Shown here: in pieces, positions 1 to 8,144 of the stretch | Layout of the letters: the number at the start of each line of letters is the position of its first letter | Position numbering within the stretch: position 1 is the stretch's first letter | Assembly (NCBI RefSeq): GCF_004342445.1 | Contig: NZ_SLWW01000008.1 | Span: 52,667 to 116,666, forward strand | DNA: 64,000 nucleotides | Direction: 5' to 3' | Origin: Rhodovulum euryhalinum | GTDB taxonomy: Bacteria > Pseudomonadota > Alphaproteobacteria > Rhodobacterales > Rhodobacteraceae | Made by a program: the position numbers and the translations under genes | The notes under the pieces: generated by a model | What the model was told of the DNA's origin: nothing | The model's input: the letters and a program-made list of their open reading frames with translations, nothing else | The model's database searches: none

Positions 1-46
1 CGATGCCGCGGCCGCGGCGGGCGGGACGGCTGTACGGCCCCGGTTT

Positions 47-125
47 CGGCTCGCCTTTGGCGAGCCGACCGACGCGGGGGGCGCTGCCCCCCGCGACCCC
101 CCGGAGTATTTTCACCAAGAAGAAC
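47..125. repeat. Double GC-rich hairpin followed by a short AT-core tail, downstream of the TctA gene
   Basis: Two perfect hairpins lie side by side. Positions 47-55 pair with 59-67 around a TTT loop, and 73-82 pair with 86-95 around a GCT loop. They are followed by an AT-richer tail containing GGAGTATTTT and then CCAAGAAGAA. A similar hairpin-plus-tail occurs at 45773-45825. It lies just past the stop codon of the minus-strand permease gene, so it may act as a transcript end or mRNA-stabilising element. No uninterrupted T-run follows the stems on the minus strand, so a classical intrinsic terminator is not proven. Positions 1-46 hold nothing else that I recognise. Confidence 0.5.
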
Positions 126-146
126 GCCAGACCGGACCACGCCCGG

Positions 147-1691
147 TCAGTCGCGGGTCAGACCGCCCTCGGCGTCTTCGGGCAGGCGCATCCGCCGTTT
201 GAGCCGGGCGCCGAACAGGATCGGCAGGACGAAGCCGATCACCGCTACGGACCAGAGCCCGATCGAGAGCGGCGAGCCCACCAGCACGCTGTAATCCCCG
301 TTCGCGATCTCGACCGCGCGGCGGAAGTTCACCTCCATCTCGTTGCCGAGCAGCGTGCCGAGGATCACCGGCACGAGCGGCACGTCGAGCTTGCGCAAGA
401 CCCAGCCCAGCACACCGAAACCGACCATCACCAGCAGGTCGAAGCTGGACCCCGAGATGCCGTAGATCCCGACGAAGGAGATCATCGCCACGATCGGCAT
501 CAGCACCCGCGGCGGGATCAGCAGCACGCGGGTGAAGAGCCCCACCATCGGGATGTTCATCGCCAGCAGCATGACATTCCCAATGAACAGTGCGGCGATC
601 AGGCCCCAGACGACATCGGGATTGTTGGCGAACAGAAGCGGCCCGGGCGTGACGTTCAGCGCCAAGAGCACCGCCAGCAGGACTGCGGTCGTCCCAGAGC
701 CCGGCACGCCGAGCGCCAGCATCGGCACGAGCGCGCCACCCGCGGCGGCGTTGTTGCCCGCCTCGGGCGCGGCCACGCCGCGGGGATCGCCGGAGCCGAA
801 GGTGCCCTTGCGGTCCACCAGCCGCTTTTCCATCGTGTAGGAGATGAACGAGCCCAGCGACGCCCCGGCCCCGGGCAGCACGCCCGCGATGAATCCCAGG
901 ATCGTGGTGCGCCCCATCGTGGGCAGGCAGGACCGGATCATCGACCAGGGCGGGATGATGCGGCCGATCTCGACCTTGGGCTTGGTCGAGATGTCCCGGT
1001 CGGTGCCGCGGTGTTCGAGGAAGACGAAGACCTCGGACAGGGCGAACAGCCCGACGATGGCCACGAGGAAGTCGATCCCGTCATAGAGGTGCACCTCGCC
1101 GAAGGTGAAGCGCGGCACCCCGGTCTGGGTGTCGACGCCCACCATGGCAAGGCCAAGGCCGAGGGCCGCGGCGAAGGCGGCCTTGGACTGATTCGTCGAG
1201 GACACCCCGCCGAGCGTGGCGAAGGCGAGCGTGAAGAGGGCGAAATATTCCGCCGGGCCGAACAGGAGCGCCACCTTGACGAGTTGCGGCGCCAGCAGCA
1301 CCAGCCCCCAGGTCGCGAAGAAGGCGCCGACGAAGGACGCGACGCCCGACAGCGCCAGCGCCTCGCCCGCCTGGCCCTTCTGGGCCATGGGATAGCCGTC
1401 GAGGCAGGTCATCATCGCCGGTTCGTCGCCGGGGATGTTGAGCAGGATCGAACTGATCCGGCCCCCGTACATCGCCCCGTAGTATACCGAGGTCAGCAGG
1501 ATCAGCGAGGGCGTGGGGCCAAGCCCCAGCGTGAAGGCCAAGGGGATAAGGATGGCCACGCCGTTCGACGGCCCCAGCCCCGGCAGCGCGCCCATGATCG
1601 TGCCGAGGAAACAGCCCATCAGCGCAAGGCCGAGGTTCTGGAAGGTCAGCGCGACGGCGAAGCCGTCGGCGAGATTGGCGAGTGTGTCCAT
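147..1691 (-). CDS. Tripartite tricarboxylate transporter large permease, TctA family (TTT set 1)
   Basis: This 514-residue integral membrane protein is the large (about 12-helix) subunit of a binding-protein-dependent secondary transporter for carboxylates. The two internal family motifs are present as GALPGLGPSNG near residue 31 and a second LPGAGAS copy near residue 270, reflecting the inverted-repeat fold. Length is normal for TctA. It is the last gene of a minus-strand TctC-TctB-TctA operon and begins 9 bases after the TctB stop codon. The substrate cannot be read from the sequence, and no catabolic gene is attached to this set in the window. Confidence 0.93.
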   Translation of the reverse strand: MDTLANLADGFAVALTFQNLGLALMGCFLGTIMGALPGLGPSNGVAILIPLAFTLGLGPTPSLILLTSVYYGAMYGGRISSILLNIPGDEPAMMTCLDGYPMAQKGQAGEALALSGVASFVGAFFATWGLVLLAPQLVKVALLFGPAEYFALFTLAFATLGGVSSTNQSKAAFAAALGLGLAMVGVDTQTGVPRFTFGEVHLYDGIDFLVAIVGLFALSEVFVFLEHRGTDRDISTKPKVEIGRIIPPWSMIRSCLPTMGRTTILGFIAGVLPGAGASLGSFISYTMEKRLVDRKGTFGSGDPRGVAAPEAGNNAAAGGALVPMLALGVPGSGTTAVLLAVLLALNVTPGPLLFANNPDVVWGLIAALFIGNVMLLAMNIPMVGLFTRVLLIPPRVLMPIVAMISFVGIYGISGSSFDLLVMVGFGVLGWVLRKLDVPLVPVILGTLLGNEMEVNFRRAVEIANGDYSVLVGSPLSIGLWSVAVIGFVLPILFGARLKRRMRLPEDAEGGLTRD

Positions 1692-1700
1692 GTCAGCCCC

Positions 1701-2132
1701 CTAGAATCCCAGCGGCCCGCGGGCGAGGCTGAGCCCGAGGATCAGCCGGAACACCACGTAGATGCCGACCGAGGTGCCCAGGCCGATCACGACGCTTTCC
1801 AGCGGCCGCGAGCCCAGCCGCCAGGTCAGGTAGGCCGCCGCAATAGCGGTGGCGATGAGGAAGCCAAGCCCGGGCAGGGCCAGCGCATAGGCGACCATCA
1901 CCAGCGCGGCCATGGCGATCTCGGCCAGCCGGCCGAGCCGGGGCCATTCGGGCTCGGGGTCGGGTTTGACGAGGAACCACAGCGAGGCAAGCCCCATGAT
2001 CGCGGCGATGATCCAGGGAAATACCTTGGGCCCGACCTCGTCGGTGAGGAAGCTTTCCTCGATGATCGCGGCCTGCCAGGCGAAGAAGATCGCCAGCACC
2101 AGCCCGATGCCGCCGAAGATGCGGTCGCTCAT
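1701..2132 (-). CDS. Tripartite tricarboxylate transporter small permease, TctB family (TTT set 1)
   Basis: A 143-residue membrane protein with about four hydrophobic segments and the low conservation typical of TctB, the small permease that partners TctA. The reading frame is open further upstream to 2174. The start at 2132 is preferred because AGGGAGGGG sits about 8 bases before it and the protein then begins MSDRIFGG with a first helix. It lies between the binding-protein gene (55 bases upstream) and the TctA gene. Its identity rests on topology and operon position more than on motifs. Confidence 0.85.
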   Translation of the reverse strand: MSDRIFGGIGLVLAIFFAWQAAIIEESFLTDEVGPKVFPWIIAAIMGLASLWFLVKPDPEPEWPRLGRLAEIAMAALVMVAYALALPGLGFLIATAIAAAYLTWRLGSRPLESVVIGLGTSVGIYVVFRLILGLSLARGPLGF

Positions 2133-2153
2133 GGGCGCCCCTCCCTGTGGCAT

Positions 2154-2179
2154 GGGGGGCACCCGGGCGGGCACCCCCC
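2154..2179 (-). other. Intercistronic hairpin between TctC and TctB genes (set 1)
   Basis: Six G residues (2154-2159) pair with six C residues (2174-2179), and the stem continues inward with two possible G-U pairs and further G-C pairs. It falls between the binding-protein stop codon (2187) and the TctB ribosome-binding site. There is no T-run. Comparable hairpins follow the binding-protein genes at 8098-8121 and 42105-42129, so a role in giving more binding protein than permease is plausible but inferred. Confidence 0.5.
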
Positions 2180-2186
2180 GGCAGGC

Positions 2187-3176
2187 CTATTTCAGGATGC
2201 CGATCTCGCGCGAGAGGCTTTCGATGCTGCCGACCGAGTCGGCCACGAAGGCCTGGAACTCGGCACCCTGCAGGTCGAGCGGGGCGAGCCCGTTGGCCTC
2301 CATCACCGCCTGCCACTCGGGGCTGGCATAGAGTGTGTCGAGCCGGGCCACCCAGTAGTCATAGGCCGCGTCCGACATCCCCCCCGGCGCGTAGAACCCG
2401 CGCCAGTTGGCGCCGATCGCGTCGATCCCCTGCTCGCGCGCGGTGGGGAACTCGGCGAACTCGCCCGCCAGCCGCTCGGGCGCGAGCACGGCCAGCACCT
2501 TGATGTCGCCCGATTCGACGAACCCCTTGGCCTCGGAGAGATCGCCCGTGAAGGCCTGGAGCGAGCCCGCCAGAAGCTGCGTCACCGCCTCGCCGCCGCC
2601 GGCGAACGCGATGTATTTCACCGAACGGACATCGGCGATGCCGGCCTTCTGGGCGGCGATCAGCACCTTGAGGTGGTCCCAGCCGCCGACCGCCGAGCCG
2701 CCGCCGATGGCAATGGAGGAGGGATCGGCCTTCATCTGGGCCATCAGATCGGGCAGGGTCGAGACCGGGCTGTCCTTGGCCACCGCGATCACGCCGTAAT
2801 CGGCGCCGACCGAGCCCAGCCAGCGCACCTGATCCATGGTGTTGCCGGGGAATGCGTTCTGCGCCAGCCGGGTGGCGGTCGCGGACGACGCCGCCACGAT
2901 CAGGTCGTTGTCGTCGTTGCGCTTGTTGACCACCTCGGCATAGGCCACGCCGCCGCCGCCGCCGGACATGTTCACCACCTGCATGGTGGACGGGATCAGG
3001 CCCAGGTCCTGCAACACCTTGCCGACCTGGCGGCAGGTGAAGTCCCAGCCGCCGCCCGGGTTCGCGGGGGCGATACATTCGGGCGTCTCGGGGGTGAAGT
3101 CCTGCGCCGGTGCGGCCAGCGGCGCGGCCGCCAGCGCCAGAACGGCCAGCCCGCGGCGGAACATGTTGACTCTCAT
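2187..3176 (-). CDS. Tripartite tricarboxylate transporter periplasmic binding protein, TctC family (TTT set 1)
   Basis: A 329-residue periplasmic solute-binding protein that captures the carboxylate for the TctAB permease. The N-terminus has a basic start, a hydrophobic Leu/Ala stretch and an APAQ cleavage region, a clear Sec signal peptide. The mature part has the family pattern of a glycine-rich NPGGGWD loop and an IAIGGGSAVGG segment in the ligand cleft. The frame is open to 3302, but the start at 3176 carries a GGGAGGA ribosome-binding site and leaves the signal peptide at the N-terminus. It is the first gene of the set 1 operon. Confidence 0.92.
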   Translation of the reverse strand: MRVNMFRRGLAVLALAAAPLAAPAQDFTPETPECIAPANPGGGWDFTCRQVGKVLQDLGLIPSTMQVVNMSGGGGGVAYAEVVNKRNDDNDLIVAASSATATRLAQNAFPGNTMDQVRWLGSVGADYGVIAVAKDSPVSTLPDLMAQMKADPSSIAIGGGSAVGGWDHLKVLIAAQKAGIADVRSVKYIAFAGGGEAVTQLLAGSLQAFTGDLSEAKGFVESGDIKVLAVLAPERLAGEFAEFPTAREQGIDAIGANWRGFYAPGGMSDAAYDYWVARLDTLYASPEWQAVMEANGLAPLDLQGAEFQAFVADSVGSIESLSREIGILK

Positions 3177-3327
3177 GGCAATCCTCCCTGCGTCTCCGCC
3201 CTTGGGGCGGTCGGTCTTGTGGCGGGGACAGGCATCGCGGCCGTCGCGCTGCGGCGCCGGCGATCCTCCCCTGGCTCCAAGTGTTAAGGGAAGGCCCGGC
3301 ACAGGTCCATCGCTTTGCGCGCGAGGC

Positions 3328-3699
3328 TCAGAGCGGCTTGAGGAACACGAAGCCCGCGCCCGACGCGATCAGGGCAAAGCCGATGGCGTGGTTCCAGGTG
3401 GGCCTTTCGCCGAAATAGAGCCAGGCAAAGATCACGAAGACGACCAGCGTGATCACCTCCTGGATGGTCTTGAGCTGCGCGGGCGACCAGACCTGCGCGC
3501 CGATCCGGTTGGCGGGCACGGCGATCGCGTATTCGATCAGCGCGATCCCCCAGCTGACAAGGATCGCCGCCCAGAGCGCGCTTTGCGGGAACTTGAGGTG
3601 GCCATACCAGGCCAGCGTCATGAAGACGTTGGACAGGCTCAACAGCACGAACGGGGCGAGCGCGGGCCAGAGCGAAACGGCGGTGGCGGGGGGTGTCAT
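3328..3699 (-). CDS. DMT-superfamily small membrane protein (DUF486 family)
   Basis: A 123-residue protein with four predicted transmembrane helices. It matches the DUF486 / 'DMT family protein' group, including the AWYGHLKF segment after helix 1, a NRIGAQ motif and the ending GAGFVFLKPL. Its biochemical role is unknown. It is transcribed in the same direction as TTT set 1 but about 150 bases upstream of the TctC start. It is probably a separate unit, and the intervening 3177-3327 shows no gene. Confidence 0.85.
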   Translation of the reverse strand: MTPPATAVSLWPALAPFVLLSLSNVFMTLAWYGHLKFPQSALWAAILVSWGIALIEYAIAVPANRIGAQVWSPAQLKTIQEVITLVVFVIFAWLYFGERPTWNHAIGFALIASGAGFVFLKPL

Positions 3700-3796
3700 G
3701 GGAGACCTGCGGAATAGGATGCGGCGCGGATCAGCTATGCCGATTCCGCGCGCCGCGCCAAGCGGTCGCTCGGGGACTTGACCGCCCTGCGCCGCG

Positions 3797-6166
3797 TCAG
3801 ATCAGGAAATCGGCCTCCGACAGGTCAGCCAGCGCCACACCGGCCAGGTCGATGGCGCCGCCGCCGGCCGTCACGGTCACGCCAAAGGCGTCTTCGGACA
3901 GGCAGGCCGACGCAAATCCGGCCCAGGACAGGCCAAGGCCCAGGCCGCAGAGGTCGATCAGGTCGAGCCCCGCCGCGAAATCGTCGATCCGGTCGGTACC
4001 GAAGCCCGCCGTATCGAAGACGAAGAGATCGGCCCCCGCGCCGCCGGACAGCACGTCATCGCCCAGGTCGCCGCGCAGCGTGTCGGCCCCTGCTCCGCCC
4101 GCCAGCGCATCATGGCCCGTGCCGCCGTCGAGATGGTCATCGCCGTCATCGCCCGCCAGGACGTCGTTGCCGTCGCCGCCCAGCAGCGTATCGCCGCCCG
4201 CCCCGCCGTAAAGCGCGTCGAACCCGCCCGCGCCGTCCAGCAGGTCATCGTCCGCACCGCCGAAGATCGTGTCGCTGCCCAGCCCGCCGTAAAGCGCATC
4301 CTGCCCTGCACCGCCGTGGATGCGATCATCACCGATCTCGCCGTCGATCCAGTCGGCACCGTCACCGCCATCGATCCGGTCGGCGCCCGCGCCGCCGAGG
4401 ATCGTGTCGTTGCCCAGTTCGCCCAACAGCAGGTCGTCGTCGCCATGACCGAGGATCTCGTCGTCGCCGTCGCCGCCGAAGACCGTGTCCTGACCCGCCC
4501 CGGCATGAAGCCGGTCATTGCCCGCCTCGCCCTCGAGCCGGTCATCGCCAAGCCCGCCGCGCAGCAGGTCGTTGCCCGCCCCGCCCACCAGCAGGTCATC
4601 GCCGTCATTGCCGTAGAGCTTGTCATTGCCGCCATGCCCCAGGATCACGTCCGCCCCGGCGGTGCCGTCGATCGTGTCGGCGCGCGAGCCGCCCTCGACC
4701 GGAGTAGGGTCCGCCGGAACCGGGGTCTTGGCGAGCCGCAGCATCACCACCTCGTAGTCGGCCCCGAAGGCAAAGGACAGCACGTCGCCCTGGACCACGG
4801 GCACGAGCGCCTCCAGCCGCGCCTCCTCGTAGACCATCAGGTCCAGCCCGGTTGCGCCGGGCGGGGTGTCTTCGGACAGCACCGCCGACAGGCGCACCGC
4901 CTCGAGAAGGACGGCATCGGTCAGCAAGCCGAGGTCGAGGTCGATCCCCAGACCGTCGGCCGCGATGTCGTTCGCGGCCAGGAAGATCACCGCCTCGGCG
5001 TCGTTCTCCCAGGCATAGGCCATGGCAAGATCGTCGCGGGTATTGGCCTGGAATCCGTCGACCAGCGCCATCCCCTCGATGTTGCCGGCCATCAGCATCA
5101 ACAGCGCGCCGCCCGGGTCCAGCACGATCGCGCCGTCCACCTCGTGGCTGACCGCGTTGAACTGCTTGCCCGCGATGCCCCAGATCGCCGCGGCGTCCAT
5201 GCCGATCGACTGGTAGGTGGCGAAAAGCTCCAGGTAGGCGCCGGCCGCGCGCAGCCCGTAATCCTGGTAGTTGAGGTTCACATCGGCCAGATCCTGCGCG
5301 GCCTTGCCCACGTTCATCGCCGACATGAACAGCTCGACCCCGGCCCCGTCACCGCCCGCGGCCGTGATGGCGGCACTCCAGGCCGCCAGATAATCGGCGC
5401 GGTTCTGCCAGGCGGTCTCGCCATAGTCCTGGGCATGGGCGTCGGGATCATCCTCGACCTTGTCGATGGCGCCGAAATTGAAGGGCAGCGCGTGCGCCAC
5501 CAGGCTGTCGACATGGACAAGGTTTTCCGGCGCGATCTCGGCGCGGATCGCGGCGTCGTCCGCCGCGTTGGCGCCCATCTGCACCGCGATGGTCAGATCC
5601 GCGCCCAGAATGTTGATCGCGGGCGAGGCCAGCGCCTCGGCGATCGTCGCGATGAAGCGATCCGCGATCGCGCCATAAAGGCCGGGGTCCGCGGCAAGCA
5701 CCGAATGGGCCATGTATTCGTTGCCGATTTCCAGCGTGAAATCCGCAGGCAGTGCACCGTAACGGCCCGAAAGCAGATCCTGCAGGAAGGCCGCAAGCTC
5801 GGCCACGCCGCGGTCGATATCGTCGGCATAGCGCAGGGTTGGGATGATCATCGAGAAGCCAAGCTCGTTCTCGACGCAATGGGCCAGCGTCTCGCTCAGG
5901 TCGGGGCGGACACGATCGGGATCGGGGGTGTTAAGCTGCGTTCCATCGAAAAGACCATCAATATCAAATCCATAGACATCCGGATCGGTCTCGGCCAGCG
6001 TCCCGCCCGGCCAGCGCAGGGTCGACAACCCGAGTTCGGTGAATTGTGCGTCGAACGTACCGAAGCCGGAATAGCCGGTCTGGATTCCGCCGAACTGGTC
6101 TGCCGTGACCGTTTCGGCCCCCACCACGCGATTTCCGAACGCTATGTCGATCCCGAGCGTCTGCAT
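3797..6166 (-). CDS. RTX (haemolysin-type calcium-binding repeat) secreted protein with glycosidase-like N-terminal domain
   Basis: A 789-residue protein. Residues 1 to about 430 resemble a clan-A (TIM barrel) glycoside hydrolase: a LRWPGGT strand near residue 53 and LEIGNEY near residue 145, where Asn-Glu is the usual acid/base pair. A nucleophile Glu is not obvious. Residues about 502-713 hold roughly 23 GGxGxDxhx-type nonapeptides that bind calcium. The C-terminus is a short hydrophobic tail ending DFLI, as in type I secretion substrates. There is no N-terminal signal peptide. The start at 6166 has GGGGAAAGAG upstream. No type I exporter is adjacent. An extracellular polysaccharide-active enzyme is inferred; the family and substrate are not established. 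Confidence 0.78.
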   Translation of the reverse strand: MQTLGIDIAFGNRVVGAETVTADQFGGIQTGYSGFGTFDAQFTELGLSTLRWPGGTLAETDPDVYGFDIDGLFDGTQLNTPDPDRVRPDLSETLAHCVENELGFSMIIPTLRYADDIDRGVAELAAFLQDLLSGRYGALPADFTLEIGNEYMAHSVLAADPGLYGAIADRFIATIAEALASPAINILGADLTIAVQMGANAADDAAIRAEIAPENLVHVDSLVAHALPFNFGAIDKVEDDPDAHAQDYGETAWQNRADYLAAWSAAITAAGGDGAGVELFMSAMNVGKAAQDLADVNLNYQDYGLRAAGAYLELFATYQSIGMDAAAIWGIAGKQFNAVSHEVDGAIVLDPGGALLMLMAGNIEGMALVDGFQANTRDDLAMAYAWENDAEAVIFLAANDIAADGLGIDLDLGLLTDAVLLEAVRLSAVLSEDTPPGATGLDLMVYEEARLEALVPVVQGDVLSFAFGADYEVVMLRLAKTPVPADPTPVEGGSRADTIDGTAGADVILGHGGNDKLYGNDGDDLLVGGAGNDLLRGGLGDDRLEGEAGNDRLHAGAGQDTVFGGDGDDEILGHGDDDLLLGELGNDTILGGAGADRIDGGDGADWIDGEIGDDRIHGGAGQDALYGGLGSDTIFGGADDDLLDGAGGFDALYGGAGGDTLLGGDGNDVLAGDDGDDHLDGGTGHDALAGGAGADTLRGDLGDDVLSGGAGADLFVFDTAGFGTDRIDDFAAGLDLIDLCGLGLGLSWAGFASACLSEDAFGVTVTAGGGAIDLAGVALADLSEADFLI
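4026..4660 (-). repeat. Tandem RTX nonapeptide-coding repeats inside the secreted protein gene
   Basis: About 23 imperfect 27-base units encode GGxGxDxhx-like nonapeptides. The units differ in codon use, so the array is degenerate at DNA level and is coding, not a CRISPR array. These repeats form the calcium beta-roll that folds after export. They are also a likely site for length variation by slippage. Confidence 0.8.
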
Positions 6167-6300
6167 CTCTTTCCCCGCATCCCTGGTCCGGAAGGTCGCG
6201 GCCAGATCATCGCCCAGAGGTTAAGAAACCCTGAAACCACCCTGCCGACATGCGGGGTGTTTGCTGAAAATTCCTGTGGATAAGGGGCATGGCCGCAAGG

Positions 6301-6957
6301 TCAGAGGGCTGCCCTGCGCAGCCCCGCCATCAGGTCGTGGAACTTTTCGCCCTGCACCGCAACATGGCCGCGCAGCGCCGCCGCGGCGCGCTCGGCGTCG
6401 CCCGCGGCCAGCGCATCCACCACCGCCTCATGCTCGGCCATCGACTGCGCCATCCGCCCCCGCGCGCGCAGTTGCAGCCGCCGGAAGGGTTGCAGACGCC
6501 GGTGCAGCCGCCCCGCCTCGGACGCCAGGAACCCGTTGCCGGATTCGCGATAGACGATGCGGTGGAACCCCTCGTTCTCGGCGTAATAGGCATCCGCATC
6601 GCCCCGGCCCAGCGCCGCACGGCAGCGCGCGTTGGCCGCCCGCAACTCGTCCAGCGCCGCGTCCGAGATGCGCCGTGCCGCAAGGCGCCCGCACAGCGCC
6701 TCGATCTCGGCCATCACCTCGAACATCTCGATCAGTTCGACCGGGCCGGGGTGGCGCACGAACACACCCCGGCGCGGTGCATGCTCGACCAGCCCCGATT
6801 GCGCGAGTTTCAGCAAGGCCTCGCGGACCGGCGTGCGCGACACGCCGAACCGATCGGCCAGCCGGTGTTCGTCCAGCCGGTCGCCATCGGCGAATTCGCC
6901 GGTGAGGATCGCCTCCTCGATCTCGCTGGCGATGGTGTCGGCGCGGCGCATATCCAT
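6301..6957 (-). CDS. matR: GntR-family (FCD subfamily) transcriptional regulator of malonate genes, MatR-like
   Basis: A 218-residue regulator. Residues about 1-70 form a winged helix-turn-helix with the GntR signature LADRFGVSRTPVREAL. Residues about 80-210 form an all-helical FCD effector domain with the expected Asp and His metal or ligand positions. It is divergent from the matPQM-matAB operon, and a perfect TTGTATACAA palindrome lies between the two. MatR of rhizobia is known to control malonate genes from a site of this type. I infer that this protein represses the operon, and itself, until malonate or malonyl-CoA binds. A TATACA -10-like box lies only about 7 bases before the ATG, so the leader may be very short. 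Confidence 0.87.
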   Translation of the reverse strand: MDMRRADTIASEIEEAILTGEFADGDRLDEHRLADRFGVSRTPVREALLKLAQSGLVEHAPRRGVFVRHPGPVELIEMFEVMAEIEALCGRLAARRISDAALDELRAANARCRAALGRGDADAYYAENEGFHRIVYRESGNGFLASEAGRLHRRLQPFRRLQLRARGRMAQSMAEHEAVVDALAAGDAERAAAALRGHVAVQGEKFHDLMAGLRRAAL

Positions 6958-7005
6958 GGCACCTGTATAGCAGCAGACCGGATTCGAAATGCAAGGCTGA
7001 ACTTC

Positions 7006-7015
7006 TTGTATACAA
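7006..7015. promoter_or_regulatory. Perfect palindrome TTGTATACAA, probable MatR operator
   Basis: A ten-base perfect palindrome lies in the 149-base gap between divergent matR and matP. Its TTGTATACAA core fits FCD-type GntR operators and closely resembles, from memory, the published rhizobial MatR site. It sits directly before a TTGACA hexamer at 7021-7026, so bound regulator would block the matP promoter. Confidence 0.75.
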
Positions 7016-7020
7016 AATGA

Positions 7021-7049
7021 TTGACAGGCCGGAACCGACCTTCGATGCT
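7021..7049 (+). promoter_or_regulatory. Candidate sigma-70 promoter for matP
   Basis: A consensus -35 hexamer TTGACA at 7021-7026 is followed after 17 bases by a weak -10, GATGCT, at 7044-7049. The -35 lies five bases from the MatR-like palindrome. The -10 is poor, so the exact start point is uncertain. Confidence 0.4.
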
Positions 7050-7106
7050 CAGCCCCGGTGCGGCGTGACTCGGATCGCCGTGGCCGGAACGACCAGGGAG
7101 GAAATC

Positions 7107-8087
7107 ATGAAACCCATCGTCTTGGGCGCGGCTGCCGCGCTCTGCATCGTTGCGGGCAGTGCCGGGGCCACGGACCTGCGCCTGTCGCACCAGTGGTCCA
7201 ACCAGGACATCCGCCACAAGGTCGCGCAGATCGTCGCCGACGAGGTGGCCGCCGCGGGCGTCGATCTGGACATCAAGATCTACGGCTCGTCCTCGCTGTT
7301 CAAGGCGTCCGAACAGTATACGCCGCTGTCCCGCGGCCAGCTGGACATGACGGTTCTGCCGCTGTCCTACGCGGGCGGCCAGCAACCGGCCTACAACCTG
7401 ACGCTGATGCCGGGGCTGGTGAAGAACCACGACCACGCCGCGCGGATGAACGAAAGCCCCTTCATGGAGGCGCTCGAGGCAAAGATGGCCGAGGACGACG
7501 TGATGGTGCTGGTGCATGGCTATCTCGCGGGCGGTTTCGCCGGCAAGGACAAGTGCATCACCAAACCCGCGGACGTGCAGGGCATGCAGATGCGCGCCGC
7601 GGGCAAGGCGTTCGAGCAGATGCTGGCGGGCGCGGGGGCGTCCATCGCCTCGATGGCGTCGTCCGAGATCTACAACGCGATGCAGACCGGCGTGCTGGAC
7701 GCGGTGAACACCTCGTCCTCGTCCTTCGTGTCCTACCGGCTGTTCGAACAGACCGCCTGCTATACCCCCGCGGGCGAGATCGCGCTGTGGTTCATGTACC
7801 AGCCGCTGTTGATGAACAAGACCACCTTCGAGGGGCTGACCGAGTCGCAGCAGGCCGCCCTGCTGGCCGCCGCCGAAAAGGCGCAGGCCTTCTACCTCGA
7901 CGAGGCCAAGAAGGAGGACGCCGCCGCGGCCGAGGTGTTCCGTGCCGCGGGCGTCGAGATCGCCGAGATGACGGCCGAGGATTTCGAGGCCTGGCGCGCG
8001 CTGGCGCAGGAAACCTCCTACAAGGCTTTCGTCGAGGACGTGCCCGACGGGCAGGCGCTGCTGGATCTGGCGCTGGCCGTCGAGTGA
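7107..8087 (+). CDS. matP: TRAP transporter periplasmic binding protein, DctP family (malonate)
   Basis: A 326-residue substrate-binding protein of a TRAP transporter. The N-terminus MKPIVLGAAAALC.. with cleavage near AGA/TDL is a clear signal peptide. The frame is open upstream to 7017, but AGGGAGGAAATC precedes the ATG at 7107. The mature protein has DctP features, including the RLSHQWSNQD start and a QTGVLDAVN segment near the ligand Arg/Asn site. It is followed by matQ, matM, matA and matB, matching the matPQMAB layout known from Sinorhizobium, so malonate is the inferred ligand. Confidence 0.9.
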   Translation: MKPIVLGAAAALCIVAGSAGATDLRLSHQWSNQDIRHKVAQIVADEVAAAGVDLDIKIYGSSSLFKASEQYTPLSRGQLDMTVLPLSYAGGQQPAYNLTLMPGLVKNHDHAARMNESPFMEALEAKMAEDDVMVLVHGYLAGGFAGKDKCITKPADVQGMQMRAAGKAFEQMLAGAGASIASMASSEIYNAMQTGVLDAVNTSSSSFVSYRLFEQTACYTPAGEIALWFMYQPLLMNKTTFEGLTESQQAALLAAAEKAQAFYLDEAKKEDAAAAEVFRAAGVEIAEMTAEDFEAWRALAQETSYKAFVEDVPDGQALLDLALAVE

Positions 8088-8097
8088 CGCAAGGCGT

Positions 8098-8121
8098 CCG
8101 GGCGGCACGCCTGCCGCCCGG
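8098..8121 (+). other. Intercistronic hairpin between matP and matQ
   Basis: Positions 8098-8106 (CCGGGCGGC) pair perfectly with 8113-8121 around a six-base loop. The hairpin begins 10 bases after the matP stop codon and lacks a T-run. Hairpins here in transporter operons are known to protect the upstream mRNA or reduce read-through, giving excess binding protein. That role is inferred. Confidence 0.55.
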
Positions 8122-8144
8122 GGCCGTTCGGGAAAGGTCCTGAC

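Noticed and set aside
3-3287. A 1094-codon open frame on the plus strand
   Set aside because: It is antisense to the TTT set 1 genes and stays open because of third-position GC bias. Its product is Arg/His/Gly/Asp-rich with no domain.
4026-4660. Regular repeats that could suggest a CRISPR or satellite array
   Set aside because: The 27-base period encodes GGxGxD nonapeptides in frame, with varied codons and no spacers.
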